From contig CAZSDV010000051.1 in the NCBI GenBank assembly GCA_964605715.1, forward strand, positions 1 through 15,538: a DNA stretch of 15,538 nt, read 5' to 3'. Below, piece by piece: positions 1-7,069 of this stretch (position 1 is its first letter; each line of letters begins with the position of its first letter). The translations under genes and the position numbers were made by a program. Source of the DNA: JAPUME01 sp964605715. GTDB lineage: Bacteria > Acidobacteriota > Terriglobia > UBA7540 > JAPUME01. The notes below the pieces were generated by a model. It was given only the letters and a program-made list of their open reading frames with translations. It searched no databases and was not told the origin of the DNA.

Positions 1-366
1 CGCAGTTCTCCCGGTATAGAGAACATCATCAACCAGAATGATGCATTTTTCTTTAATTTTAAAAGGAAGAGGGGCAGATTGAACAATTGGCCTCACGGGA
101 TCTCGGGAGCGATCATCTCGATGGTAGGTAATGTCCAATTCGCCAACCATCGGTAAAGTACCCTGAATTCCTTTAATTTTCAGTGAAAGCCGCTCTGCCA
201 AAGGAATTCCTCGACGGCGAATTCCGATCAACGCCAGGTCTTGGACATCTCCATTTCGGATAATGATTTCGTGTGCAAGACGAAGTAAAGTACGGTCAAT
301 TTCTGAAGAAGACATAACCTGTACCTTTTGAGCTGAATCTTCAATTGTTGTTTTTTTGGAATGCAT
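1..366 (-). CDS. pyrR: PyrR, bifunctional pyrimidine regulator / uracil phosphoribosyltransferase (5' part, cut by window edge)
   Basis: The gene starts at ATG 366-364 and runs off the left edge after 122 codons; the family is usually about 180 residues, so the C-terminal third is missing. The type I phosphoribosyltransferase PRPP loop is visible at residues 113-121 (DDVLYTGRT), as is the upstream segment LIGIRRRGIPLAERL (46-60) typical of PyrR. Family knowledge: PyrR has weak uracil phosphoribosyltransferase activity and, in many bacteria, binds pyr mRNA to control pyrimidine synthesis. An in-frame TAA six codons upstream and the absence of another ATG support this start, although the ribosome site is weak. 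The downstream pyr genes expected next to it would lie outside the window. I see no obvious PyrR-type attenuator in the short leader. Confidence 0.93.
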   Translation of the reverse strand, partial: MHSKKTTIEDSAQKVQVMSSSEIDRTLLRLAHEIIIRNGDVQDLALIGIRRRGIPLAERLSLKIKGIQGTLPMVGELDITYHRDDRSRDPVRPIVQSAPLPFKIKEKCIILVDDVLYTGRTA

Positions 367-399
367 ATATGCGACGCGTTATCCTAATCATTATTATTC

Positions 400-420
400 C
401 CAGTAATTATACCATCTCCT
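400..420 (-). promoter_or_regulatory. putative extended -10 promoter for pyrR
   Basis: On the minus strand there is a perfect TATAAT (plus coordinates 406-411) preceded by TG with one base between, which is the extended -10 form TGnTATAAT. It would start transcription about 30 nt before the pyrR ATG. No good -35 box is seen, as is common for extended -10 promoters. A purine-rich AGGAGGAG just upstream is too far from the ATG to act as its ribosome site. Confidence 0.35.
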
Positions 421-611
421 CCTAAAGGAATTGATGTAGGCCTAGGACAGACAAAAATAATTCTAAATTTAGAACAGTAATCCTGGTAATCAATCAATAA
501 TTAAAACCATTTCGGATGTACTAAGGAAAAACCAGAACGTTCTCGCAAGTACAAAATTTAAATTCCTTGTTTTCTTTAATATATAGGAAAAAATAGAAAT
601 TATTCTATAAA

Positions 612-741
612 TAGTCTGACAATACTAATAATAAATTAACCTATAATAATTAGTCTAAATAGACTATTAAAGTTTAAGTGCCTTAACTGGCGCAACCAAA
701 CAATACACATAGAAATTTAACATAAAATTTCTTAAAGACTA
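612..741. repeat. four copies of AGACTA/TAGTCT, two as an inverted repeat
   Basis: TAGTCT occurs at 612-617 and 651-656, and its complement AGACTA at 661-666 and 736-741. The middle two form a perfect inverted repeat with a 4-nt spacer (651-666). Read in the AGACTA direction, three of the four copies continue with T. Four copies in 130 bp is more than expected by chance even in AT-rich DNA, so this may be an operator cluster. No known regulator is assigned. Confidence 0.35.
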
Positions 742-804
742 TACATTTTTATTATATATTTCAATGGTTTATAACCTAAGAAGCGAAATTAACGCGAATA
801 ACTA

Positions 805-839
805 TTGACATATGCAACATCATACCTAGAAAATATAAT
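805..839 (+). promoter_or_regulatory. promoter-like boxes upstream of the rlpA-like gene
   Basis: A perfect TTGACA (805-810) and a perfect TATAAT (834-839) lie 72-106 bp before the TTG start of the downstream gene. The 23-nt spacer is well outside the usual 16-18, so the two boxes probably do not work as one classical pair. The TATAAT alone may still be the -10 of a weak or activator-dependent promoter. Confidence 0.25.
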
Positions 840-910
840 CACGCTAGTTTACTGTTAGGACCTTACCTACGGCAAGAGATCAATATTGGGTATCTTAAGG
901 GGAAAGCTAA

Positions 911-1447
911 TTGAAGTATTTCTTTGTAGGCACAGTATTAATCGGCATCGTTCTATCGAACCCCCTCTCAGTTAGGAAGCCCTCGGCCGCGTTTTCCCAA
1001 CCCACCTGGACCATTGGACAGCTTGGAACTGCCAGCTGGTATGGGGACCGTTTTCACGGTCGGTTAACAGCTAATGGGGAAATTTACAACATGCATGACC
1101 TCACTGCTGCCCACCGTGCCCTGCCTTTTGGGACTAAAATTCTGGTTACCAACCTAAAGAATGACCTCTCCGTTACCCTTCGAGTCAACGACCGAGGTCC
1201 ATATATCCCTGGCCGATTCCTGGATGTCTCTTTTGGGGCTGCCTCTCAATTGAACTTTGTTAACTCAGGACTTGCTGATGTACGTGTTGAAATAATTCAG
1301 CCGATTAGCCATGAGAGGAGTCGGCATCCTCTTGGTTATTGGCTCCGACAACCAATCCTACCTGTTCCATGGGAAAAGCTTCCCCAATTAACCGTCCACG
1401 GAAATTCTACTCAGCCCGAAGCAACGCACTCCTCACAAGTGCTTTGA
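911..1447 (+). CDS. RlpA-like double-psi beta-barrel protein (septal ring lytic transglycosylase family)
   Basis: The 178-residue product has a hydrophobic N-terminus (about 1-20), probably a signal peptide for the periplasm. There is no lipobox cysteine, unlike many RlpA lipoproteins. The double-psi beta-barrel domain spans about 38-130. It has the RlpA signatures ASWYG (41-45), a GE pair with E57, TAAH with H68, LPFGT (71-75) and VNDRGPY with D94. E57, H68 and D94 match the acidic and histidine residues needed for lytic transglycosylase activity in characterised RlpA. The C-terminal SPOR domain found in many RlpA proteins is absent; the tail (about 145-178) is low complexity and proline-containing. 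The TTG start is chosen because AAGGGGA lies about 7 nt upstream. The product probably cleaves denuded glycan strands, but here this is inferred from family only. Confidence 0.88.
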   Translation: MKYFFVGTVLIGIVLSNPLSVRKPSAAFSQPTWTIGQLGTASWYGDRFHGRLTANGEIYNMHDLTAAHRALPFGTKILVTNLKNDLSVTLRVNDRGPYIPGRFLDVSFGAASQLNFVNSGLADVRVEIIQPISHERSRHPLGYWLRQPILPVPWEKLPQLTVHGNSTQPEATHSSQVL

Positions 1448-1570
1448 TGTAATATTTCCTTTGGATTTTGATACATATTTGGATACCTTTCGCACCTTAA
1501 ACTAAATTCTGGCAATTTCCCCCTTCCTTTTTCTTAACTCCTCAAATTAAAATTAAGCCCCGGTAGAACC

Positions 1571-1577
1571 AGGAGGT
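1571..1577 (+). promoter_or_regulatory. strong ribosome binding site fixing a TTG start
   Basis: AGGAGGT lies 6 nt before the TTG at 1584. It is a near-perfect match to the anti-Shine-Dalgarno sequence seen in the 16S 3' end at the right edge of the window. It decides the start of the radical SAM gene. Confidence 0.7.
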
Positions 1578-1583
1578 ATAAGG

Positions 1584-2534
1584 TTGTCAGATCTTTGGCC
1601 ATCATATCGACAGCTGTTGTCGTCGGGAGAGCTCCGGCGCCGCTCCAGACAGGCACGGGAAATGCTCACAGCCTGCCATGTATGTCCCCGAAAGTGCGGT
1701 GTCAACCGTGTCGCAGGCGAGTTGGGATTTTGTGTGACGACTGACCGTGCCATCGTTTCAAGCTTCAACGACCATCACGGAGAGGAGCCTTGCCTCGCTG
1801 GGACTCATGGAGCTGGAAATATATTCTTTGGTTCCTGCAATCTCCGCTGTGCCTACTGCCAAAATTACCCGTTAAGCCATAACCGCGTTGGAAATGAGGT
1901 CACGAACGATCGTATTGCCGGAATGATGCTCGAGCTTGAACGGCGAGGCTGCCACAACATCAACTTTGTTACCCCGTCTCATGTCGTCCCACAGGTAATT
2001 GAGGCAATAACCATCGCCGCTGAGGCTGGGCTGCAAATACCCATCGTCTATAACAGCTCAGGTTATGATTCCCTTGACTCCCTAAAGCTTTTGGATGGCA
2101 TTGTAGATATTTATTTACCTGACATGAAATATGCACGAAATAGAGAGGGTGAAAAAATTTCTAGGGTCATTGACTACGTTAACCACAATCAGGCAGCCAT
2201 CCGAGAAATGTGGAGGCAGGTGGGTAGTCTTGAGCTGGATGAAAAAGGCATTGCTCGCCGGGGGTTAATGATCCGCCATCTGGTGCTGCCTAATAACCTT
2301 TCTGGTGCTCACAATGTCCTCCGCTTCATTGCTGCTGAAATCTCACCCAACGTCACCATCAGTCTGATGAATCAATACTTTCCCGTCCATAAAGCATTAA
2401 GGATGCCCGAGTTAAGTCGGAAAATAACGGTGCAAGAATACGACGTAGCTGTTGCACAACTTTCCCGCCTTGGCTTAGAACAAGGATACCTCCAAACAAA
2501 GGATTATTTAGTCCCTTTTCCTAAGGAAACCTAA
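1584..2534 (+). CDS. radical SAM protein, PflX-like (COG1313 type)
   Basis: The 316-residue product carries the radical SAM motif CxxxCxxC at C85, C89 and C92 (CNLRCAYC), which binds the 4Fe-4S cluster that cleaves S-adenosylmethionine. A second cysteine set lies N-terminally (C31, C34, C38, C50, with GELGFC before the last). This layout is typical of the PflX-like proteins annotated as putative pyruvate formate-lyase activating enzymes, whose true substrate is generally unknown. The TTG start is supported by AGGAGGT at the right distance. The gene follows the RlpA-like gene on the same strand after 136 bp and converges with the dCTP deaminase gene. No glycyl radical enzyme is encoded in this window, so a pyruvate formate-lyase partner is not supported here. 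The family assignment is solid; the function is not known. Confidence 0.88.
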   Translation: MSDLWPSYRQLLSSGELRRRSRQAREMLTACHVCPRKCGVNRVAGELGFCVTTDRAIVSSFNDHHGEEPCLAGTHGAGNIFFGSCNLRCAYCQNYPLSHNRVGNEVTNDRIAGMMLELERRGCHNINFVTPSHVVPQVIEAITIAAEAGLQIPIVYNSSGYDSLDSLKLLDGIVDIYLPDMKYARNREGEKISRVIDYVNHNQAAIREMWRQVGSLELDEKGIARRGLMIRHLVLPNNLSGAHNVLRFIAAEISPNVTISLMNQYFPVHKALRMPELSRKITVQEYDVAVAQLSRLGLEQGYLQTKDYLVPFPKET

Positions 2535-2579
2535 GGAACAAAAATAAAAAAAGGCAAAATGAAATTTTAAAGAGGATCC

Positions 2580-3815
2580 CTAAGGGCCAGTGCTTTTCTT
2601 CTCGTTATCCCACTCAGAGTGGAACTGCTTGCTAAGTGAAAGCCGCTGATGCTGATAAGAAGAGCCGATGCTCGGACCATAGGTCTTTTCAGGAATTTCA
2701 GTCAGGCGTTCATAAATAAGACGCCCCACAGTTTGCTCGTGTTCCAAAACAAAGGGCACCTCATGCGAACGCACCTCGAGAACGGCATGGGTTCCACTGA
2801 TGTCACTGGAAAGACCGTAGCCAAATCCAGGATCGAAAAACCCCGCATAGTGAATGCGAAACTCGCCCATCGAGGGGTCATAGGCAACCATCTCGGCAGC
2901 ATATTCGGGAGGAATCGAAACCTTTTCCTTCGAAACCAAGATGTAAAAGTCGTCAGGATTCAGAATTAGCTTCTGTTTGGGCCTCCCGTAGATCGGCTCC
3001 CAGAAATCATTCGCTGGGTAATGGTTCACCTTTGCCAGATCTACCGCGGGAGTGTTCTTCTTAGCCCGGAACCCGATGATTTCTTCCCGCCGTGCAGAAC
3101 CAGAACCTGCAAGATCTATGGAAATTCGCAAGCCCCGGGCAATTGAAGCCTTGGCGGGACTCTGGTCGTTATAGACCAGAGGTGCCTTCTGTTCCACCTT
3201 TCCCAGCAGGTGCTCGCTTTCCAGTGGCCAAGGGCTCCCCCGTATCAGGCGGATTTGATTTAGGCGCGCGCCGGCCTTAAGAAGTACAGTAAAGGTCCTA
3301 GGGACGATCTCCACATAGAGCTTTCCTTTATATCCCCTGGGCACCCTCTCAAATTCAGTCCCGTAGTCGGTAATCAGACGGGTGAATATGTCAAGTCTTC
3401 CTGTCGTACTCTTAGGATTCGACTTCCCGGAAACATCGCTTGGTAAATAAAGTTCCTCAAGCAGCGGAACCACGTAAACACAACCCCTCTCAAAAACGGC
3501 GGACCGGGTAAGGTCCACCTTGCTCATCTTTAGTTCCCGCAGCTTAGCTTCAACGGTCGAAGAGTCTCCAGGAAGAAAGCTCGCTTGAACCCGGTAGGCG
3601 ACTTTACCTAGCCGCAGGTCAATGCTGGCTGGCTGGAACTGATCTTCTTGCACCGGATTAACGCCTGGAGACGTTGTTATGCGCCCTGCGGCCACAAGAT
3701 CCCGCATTCGCTGAGTCGGCAGAACTCCTGTCGTGTGTAACTCTCGCAAGTCACGGTCAAGCTCCGGGAAAAGCGAGAGTCGGTCTTCCTTCTGGTTATC
3801 TTTAGTAATTTTCAA
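2580..3815 (-). CDS. dcd: 2'-deoxycytidine 5'-triphosphate deaminase, two-domain form
   Basis: The 411-residue product is about twice the length of the common dCTP deaminase (about 190) and fits the two-domain family in which two Dcd-like halves are fused. The first half has QPASIDLRLG (61-70), a GKSNPKSTTGRLD segment (130-142) and GYKGKLYVEI (161-170). The second half has a DPSMGEFRIHYAGFFDPGFG segment (about 313-332) and an AVLEV segment (344-348) with the expected acidic residue. dCTP deaminase converts dCTP to dUTP, feeding dTMP synthesis. The TTG start is the first possible one, because an in-frame TAA lies two codons upstream. The AAGGGA ribosome site is rather distant (about 14 nt), so the true start may be a little further in. 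It follows the dehydrogenase small-subunit gene after 48 bp but is unrelated in function. Confidence 0.88.
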   Translation of the reverse strand: MKITKDNQKEDRLSLFPELDRDLRELHTTGVLPTQRMRDLVAAGRITTSPGVNPVQEDQFQPASIDLRLGKVAYRVQASFLPGDSSTVEAKLRELKMSKVDLTRSAVFERGCVYVVPLLEELYLPSDVSGKSNPKSTTGRLDIFTRLITDYGTEFERVPRGYKGKLYVEIVPRTFTVLLKAGARLNQIRLIRGSPWPLESEHLLGKVEQKAPLVYNDQSPAKASIARGLRISIDLAGSGSARREEIIGFRAKKNTPAVDLAKVNHYPANDFWEPIYGRPKQKLILNPDDFYILVSKEKVSIPPEYAAEMVAYDPSMGEFRIHYAGFFDPGFGYGLSSDISGTHAVLEVRSHEVPFVLEHEQTVGRLIYERLTEIPEKTYGPSIGSSYQHQRLSLSKQFHSEWDNEKKSTGP

Positions 3816-3863
3816 GTTTTAGTTAGCCGTCCCTTAAAAGTCTGTATCGGAATAACTGTTCTC

Positions 3864-4457
3864 CTAGGCGTCGGGTGGATCCGGACAGCCAGGAAACTCG
3901 CTCAGCACAGTATTGCCAATGTAACCCACATCTTCAATGCCGATCTTGCTAGAATAGAATCCGTCTGTGGTCAGATCCCGCAGAAAAGAGAAAAAGCTTA
4001 TTCCTTGGCTGGTTTGAGGGGTTGAATTGCTTCGATATGCAATCAGGTCAAGAACCTTTTTTTGTAGAGCGTCAGGGCACCCAAGGAAATCCTTGCCGTA
4101 CTGCTTTCGGCAATATGCATCCAGCCAGCGTATTCCTCCACCCAGCTGTGTTTGGTAATTAGTATTTTCACTGGTCAGTAAGTCAATAAACTCTGGAGCA
4201 TTTGCCTCGAGTGCCCCACCAGATTTCTCATCTGGAGGAATAATCATCTCACAAAGCTTTCGCAGTGTTTGCCACTGTCGGCCATGAAAAAACTTTGGCC
4301 GATAGGCAACCGGGGTATGTGGAAATTTTTCAAGCTCGAGCGTTGCATGAATGTGCTTAGCTGCCTCCAGAGGTATAGTACCAAGAACCGCAGCAGCCGA
4401 AGCTCCAAGACTGAGTGTTTTTAGTGCTGCTCGCCTAGATAATTTATACCCACTCAT
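3864..4457 (-). CDS. gluconate 2-dehydrogenase subunit 3 family protein, Tat-exported
   Basis: The product from the ATG at 4457 is 197 residues. It begins with a twin-arginine signal (SRRAALK followed by a hydrophobic Ala-rich stretch), which indicates export of a folded protein to the periplasm. The body resembles the small subunit (subunit 3) of membrane-bound FAD dehydrogenases such as gluconate 2-dehydrogenase, with the usual early motif LRKLCEMIIPPDE. That subunit pairs with, and carries out the Tat export of, the GMC flavoprotein. The flavoprotein gene ends 44 bp before this start, so the two are very likely co-transcribed and form a complex. The ATG is preferred to an upstream GTG at 4469, because AAGGAG lies about 11 nt before the ATG but directly abuts the GTG. 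No cytochrome c subunit gene follows; the next gene is a dCTP deaminase. Confidence 0.85.
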   Translation of the reverse strand: MSGYKLSRRAALKTLSLGASAAAVLGTIPLEAAKHIHATLELEKFPHTPVAYRPKFFHGRQWQTLRKLCEMIIPPDEKSGGALEANAPEFIDLLTSENTNYQTQLGGGIRWLDAYCRKQYGKDFLGCPDALQKKVLDLIAYRSNSTPQTSQGISFFSFLRDLTTDGFYSSKIGIEDVGYIGNTVLSEFPGCPDPPDA

Positions 4458-4501
4458 ACACACACCCACTCCTTGCTCTATTGAGGGCCTTTATGTTTCC
4501 C

Positions 4502-6208
4502 CTAAAGGTTTCCCTTCTGAGCCTCATCTAACAGATATTCTGAAGCGCGCCAAGCTAGTGCGTTAATAGTCAGCGTTGGATTCTTATCTGGCCCAGTGGC
4601 AAAACAAGCTCCGTCCATGACAAACAAATTTTTTGCCTCGTGCGACTGGCAAAAACCGTTCAAGGGTGAGTTTCGGGAGTTTGCTCCCATACGCACCGTT
4701 CCTAATTCATGAATAATCTCTCCAGGTCGATCCAGGCCGTGGGGTCGGCCCGGAGGAGAAGTTTTTGGAAGCGGCTCTCCTCCGGCAGCAAGGATAATCT
4801 CCCTGAAGGTTTCCTGCATATCCTTCGCCATCTTGACTTCGTTCTCGCTCCACCGGAAATGAAAACGAAGCACCGGGATACCCCACTGGTCCACCACGCT
4901 AGGATCGATCTCACAGTAGGTATCCTTATTGGGTATCATCTCACCCCGTCCCGCGAGCCCTATAAAGGCACCGTACATCTTGCGGATATTCTGTTTAAGC
5001 CCTGATCCGTATCCCTCAACGCGGTGGCAGGTTCGGCGGAAGCTTCCCGGTCCGGGCATTCCAGGACCGCCCCCAAATTCAATATGGTAGCCGCGGAGAA
5101 AATCGTTCTTTCGATCCCATTTCCACCAGGGAATAAACATGTGCAACCCCCCAACGCCATCGTGATTGTGGGGTGGGATTTTTTCCATTTGCGGAAAGTA
5201 TCCGCTTAGGCTAGAGCCCACAGAATCCGTAAGGTATCGGCCCACTGCACCGCTCGAGTTTGCCAACCCGTTAGGGTATTTCTCTGACTTCGAATTGAGA
5301 AGTAAACGAGCGGACTCGCACGCACTTGCCGCCACCACAAACGTCTTTGCACGGACTTGCATTTCGACCCCTGTGGACTTGTCAACATAACTCACAGCAT
5401 TAGGTTTTCCATTTTTATCAACAAGGATTTCGCGCACCATCGCCATCGCAATGATATCCAGGCGATTCGTTTTAAGAGTGGGAAAAATCATCACCTGCGA
5501 CGAACTATAATTTGAGGCGGAGATGCACCCTCGCGAGCATTGGCCACAGTAGTGACATGGCGCCCGCCCGTTAAGTGGTTGCGTGAGAACCGCCCGCCGA
5601 CCTGCCACACAAGTTATCCCCAGCTTATCGCAGGCATTCTTTACAATCAGATCTGTGCATCGTGGCTTCGGTGGTGGCTGAAAAATTCCATCCGGCGTAC
5701 TGGCAACACCGTCGCGGAAACCATAAACCCCAATAAACTTTTCCGCCTTGTCGTAATAGGGAGCCAAATCCTTATAGCTGATTGGCCAGTCATCACCTAC
5801 CCCATCAGTCGAGCGCGGCTTGAAATCCCATTCAGAATTTCGCAAAGAGATACGCCCATAATGGTTAGTTCTTCCACCCAGAATCCGCGAACGAAACCAG
5901 CGAAAATCGGAGCCCGGTGCCGCCGTATAGGGCTCTCCTTCTATTTCCCATGCACCATTAGGGGCAAGAAATTCTGATTCAACTATGCTGTCTAGAAACC
6001 TACCACCTCGGCCCACTCCTCGATGTTCCAACTCGTAGGGCCAAACGTGTTCCTTGTAGTCCTTTGGGGGGTTAAGCATTGGTCCAGCTTCCATCATCAC
6101 AACATTTAAGCCTCCTTGCGCAAGCAGCATTGCTGCCGTTCCCCCGGCCGCCCCCGAGCCGATAATACATACATCGTATACCTTGGGGGATCGAGCTACC
6201 TGAGACAT
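4502..6208 (-). CDS. GMC-family FAD-dependent dehydrogenase (gluconate 2-dehydrogenase-like large subunit)
   Basis: The 568-residue product has an N-terminal dinucleotide fold (GSGAAG at 17-22, acidic E40) and the GMC segment RILGGRTNHYGRI (108-120). It has a GMC C-terminus with HELGTVRMG (H500) and DKNPTLTINALAWR (N543), which carry the expected catalytic His/Asn pair. A CxxCxxCxxxC motif sits at C218, C221, C224 and C228. Related FAD glucose dehydrogenases carry a 3Fe-4S cluster near this place, so an Fe-S relay is a reasonable inference. It lacks its own signal peptide; export would depend on the Tat signal of the small subunit encoded just downstream. The substrate is probably a sugar, sugar acid or alcohol, but it cannot be named from sequence. 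The ATG has TGGAGA about 9 nt upstream. Confidence 0.9.
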   Translation of the reverse strand: MSQVARSPKVYDVCIIGSGAAGGTAAMLLAQGGLNVVMMEAGPMLNPPKDYKEHVWPYELEHRGVGRGGRFLDSIVESEFLAPNGAWEIEGEPYTAAPGSDFRWFRSRILGGRTNHYGRISLRNSEWDFKPRSTDGVGDDWPISYKDLAPYYDKAEKFIGVYGFRDGVASTPDGIFQPPPKPRCTDLIVKNACDKLGITCVAGRRAVLTQPLNGRAPCHYCGQCSRGCISASNYSSSQVMIFPTLKTNRLDIIAMAMVREILVDKNGKPNAVSYVDKSTGVEMQVRAKTFVVAASACESARLLLNSKSEKYPNGLANSSGAVGRYLTDSVGSSLSGYFPQMEKIPPHNHDGVGGLHMFIPWWKWDRKNDFLRGYHIEFGGGPGMPGPGSFRRTCHRVEGYGSGLKQNIRKMYGAFIGLAGRGEMIPNKDTYCEIDPSVVDQWGIPVLRFHFRWSENEVKMAKDMQETFREIILAAGGEPLPKTSPPGRPHGLDRPGEIIHELGTVRMGANSRNSPLNGFCQSHEAKNLFVMDGACFATGPDKNPTLTINALAWRASEYLLDEAQKGNL

Positions 6209-6305
6209 AAAATATTTTCTCCATTAATAAAGTAATGAGGAAACGCAACCCAAACCGCTTGGCAATGGACCTAGTTTTCCTGGGCACCCAGTCAGGACAG
6301 AAAAT

Positions 6306-6959
6306 TTAATGAGTGCCAACTTCCCTCACAACACGAAAACCGTAATCTGCATATTTGAACTCAGGAGGAATACTTGACCGAGCCGCACAGCGAGAAACCT
6401 TTACGTGGTGGCGCCACGCGCCCCCGCGAGAAACCTTCCGCTCTCCTGTCTCAGGACCTGCAGGATTAGTCTCCGATGAGACAGAATAATAACCTTTACC
6501 AAACCAATCCGAGCACCACTCGTGCACATTGTCGCAAAGGTTATAGATGCCAAAGGGACCACATGAATAAAGGCCCACCCTTTCAGGGCCGGCCCTCCAC
6601 CGGAACTGGTAATCAGGAAGGGACTCAGGAGGATCGTTTCCCCAGGGGTAGAGTTGCCCTTCACGATCGCCCCGTGACGTCCGCTCCCACTCGGCCTCCG
6701 TAGGAAGTCGGTACCGCTGTCCAGAGGTCCGGCTCAGCCACTCACAATAGGTGGTCGCGTCGTACCAACTGACCGAAACCACTGGCTGGTCAAGATGGTT
6801 AAAGTTGACACCGCTCACTAGGGGAGGGGAATCATATTTTGTCTCCCGAACAAATTCCAAGTAATCCCGATTCCTTACTTGGTAGATAGCCATCTCAAAG
6901 GCATCCACCCGGACGCGATGAACAGGCCGCTCCTCATCCTGCCCGGTCTCGCTCCCCAT
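6306..6959 (-). CDS. SUMF1/FGE-sulfatase-domain protein lacking the formylglycine-generating cysteines
   Basis: The 217-residue product is almost entirely an FGE-sulfatase (SUMF1/EgtB/PvdO) fold. Signatures are MGS at the start, ERPVHRV (10-16), VSWYDATTYCEW (63-74), RLPTEAEWE (84-92), WG (106-107), NVHEW (144-148), RGGAW (178-182) and a terminal GFRV. In true formylglycine-generating enzymes two copper-binding cysteines lie between RGG and the following AARSS. Here that stretch has no such pair (the only Cys, C191, falls at the position just before AARSS), and no sulfatase gene is nearby. It is therefore probably not a sulfatase activator. The ATG at 6959 has AGGAG about 8 nt upstream, so the protein really seems to begin at MGS, a motif that usually lies some way inside. 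There is no signal peptide. Function unknown; it may belong with the neighbouring dehydrogenase. Confidence 0.82.
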   Translation of the reverse strand: MGSETGQDEERPVHRVRVDAFEMAIYQVRNRDYLEFVRETKYDSPPLVSGVNFNHLDQPVVSVSWYDATTYCEWLSRTSGQRYRLPTEAEWERTSRGDREGQLYPWGNDPPESLPDYQFRWRAGPERVGLYSCGPFGIYNLCDNVHEWCSDWFGKGYYSVSSETNPAGPETGERKVSRGGAWRHHVKVSRCAARSSIPPEFKYADYGFRVVREVGTH

Positions 6960-7069
6960 TAGAAATTCTCCTGTCGGTATCAGCTTAACTTCGGGTTGGA
7001 AGATAAGGACTCTCCAGATGTTATCGTAGGCCAGGTCATCTACTTTTATGTTTTTATGGCGGAAAGCTA

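Larger units (their letters stand above)
367..910. other. AT-rich intergenic region between divergent pyrR and rlpA-like genes
   Basis: This 544-bp stretch has no convincing coding sequence in any frame. It is clearly richer in A and T than the flanking genes. It separates two divergent genes and so must hold their promoters. It also contains four copies of the 6-mer AGACTA/TAGTCT between 612 and 741, two of them forming an inverted pair, which could be a regulator binding site. No RNA gene was recognised. Confidence 0.6.

Noticed and set aside
5540..5977. A 145-codon open frame opposite the GMC dehydrogenase gene
   Set aside because: It is antisense to well-supported coding sequence and shows no family features.
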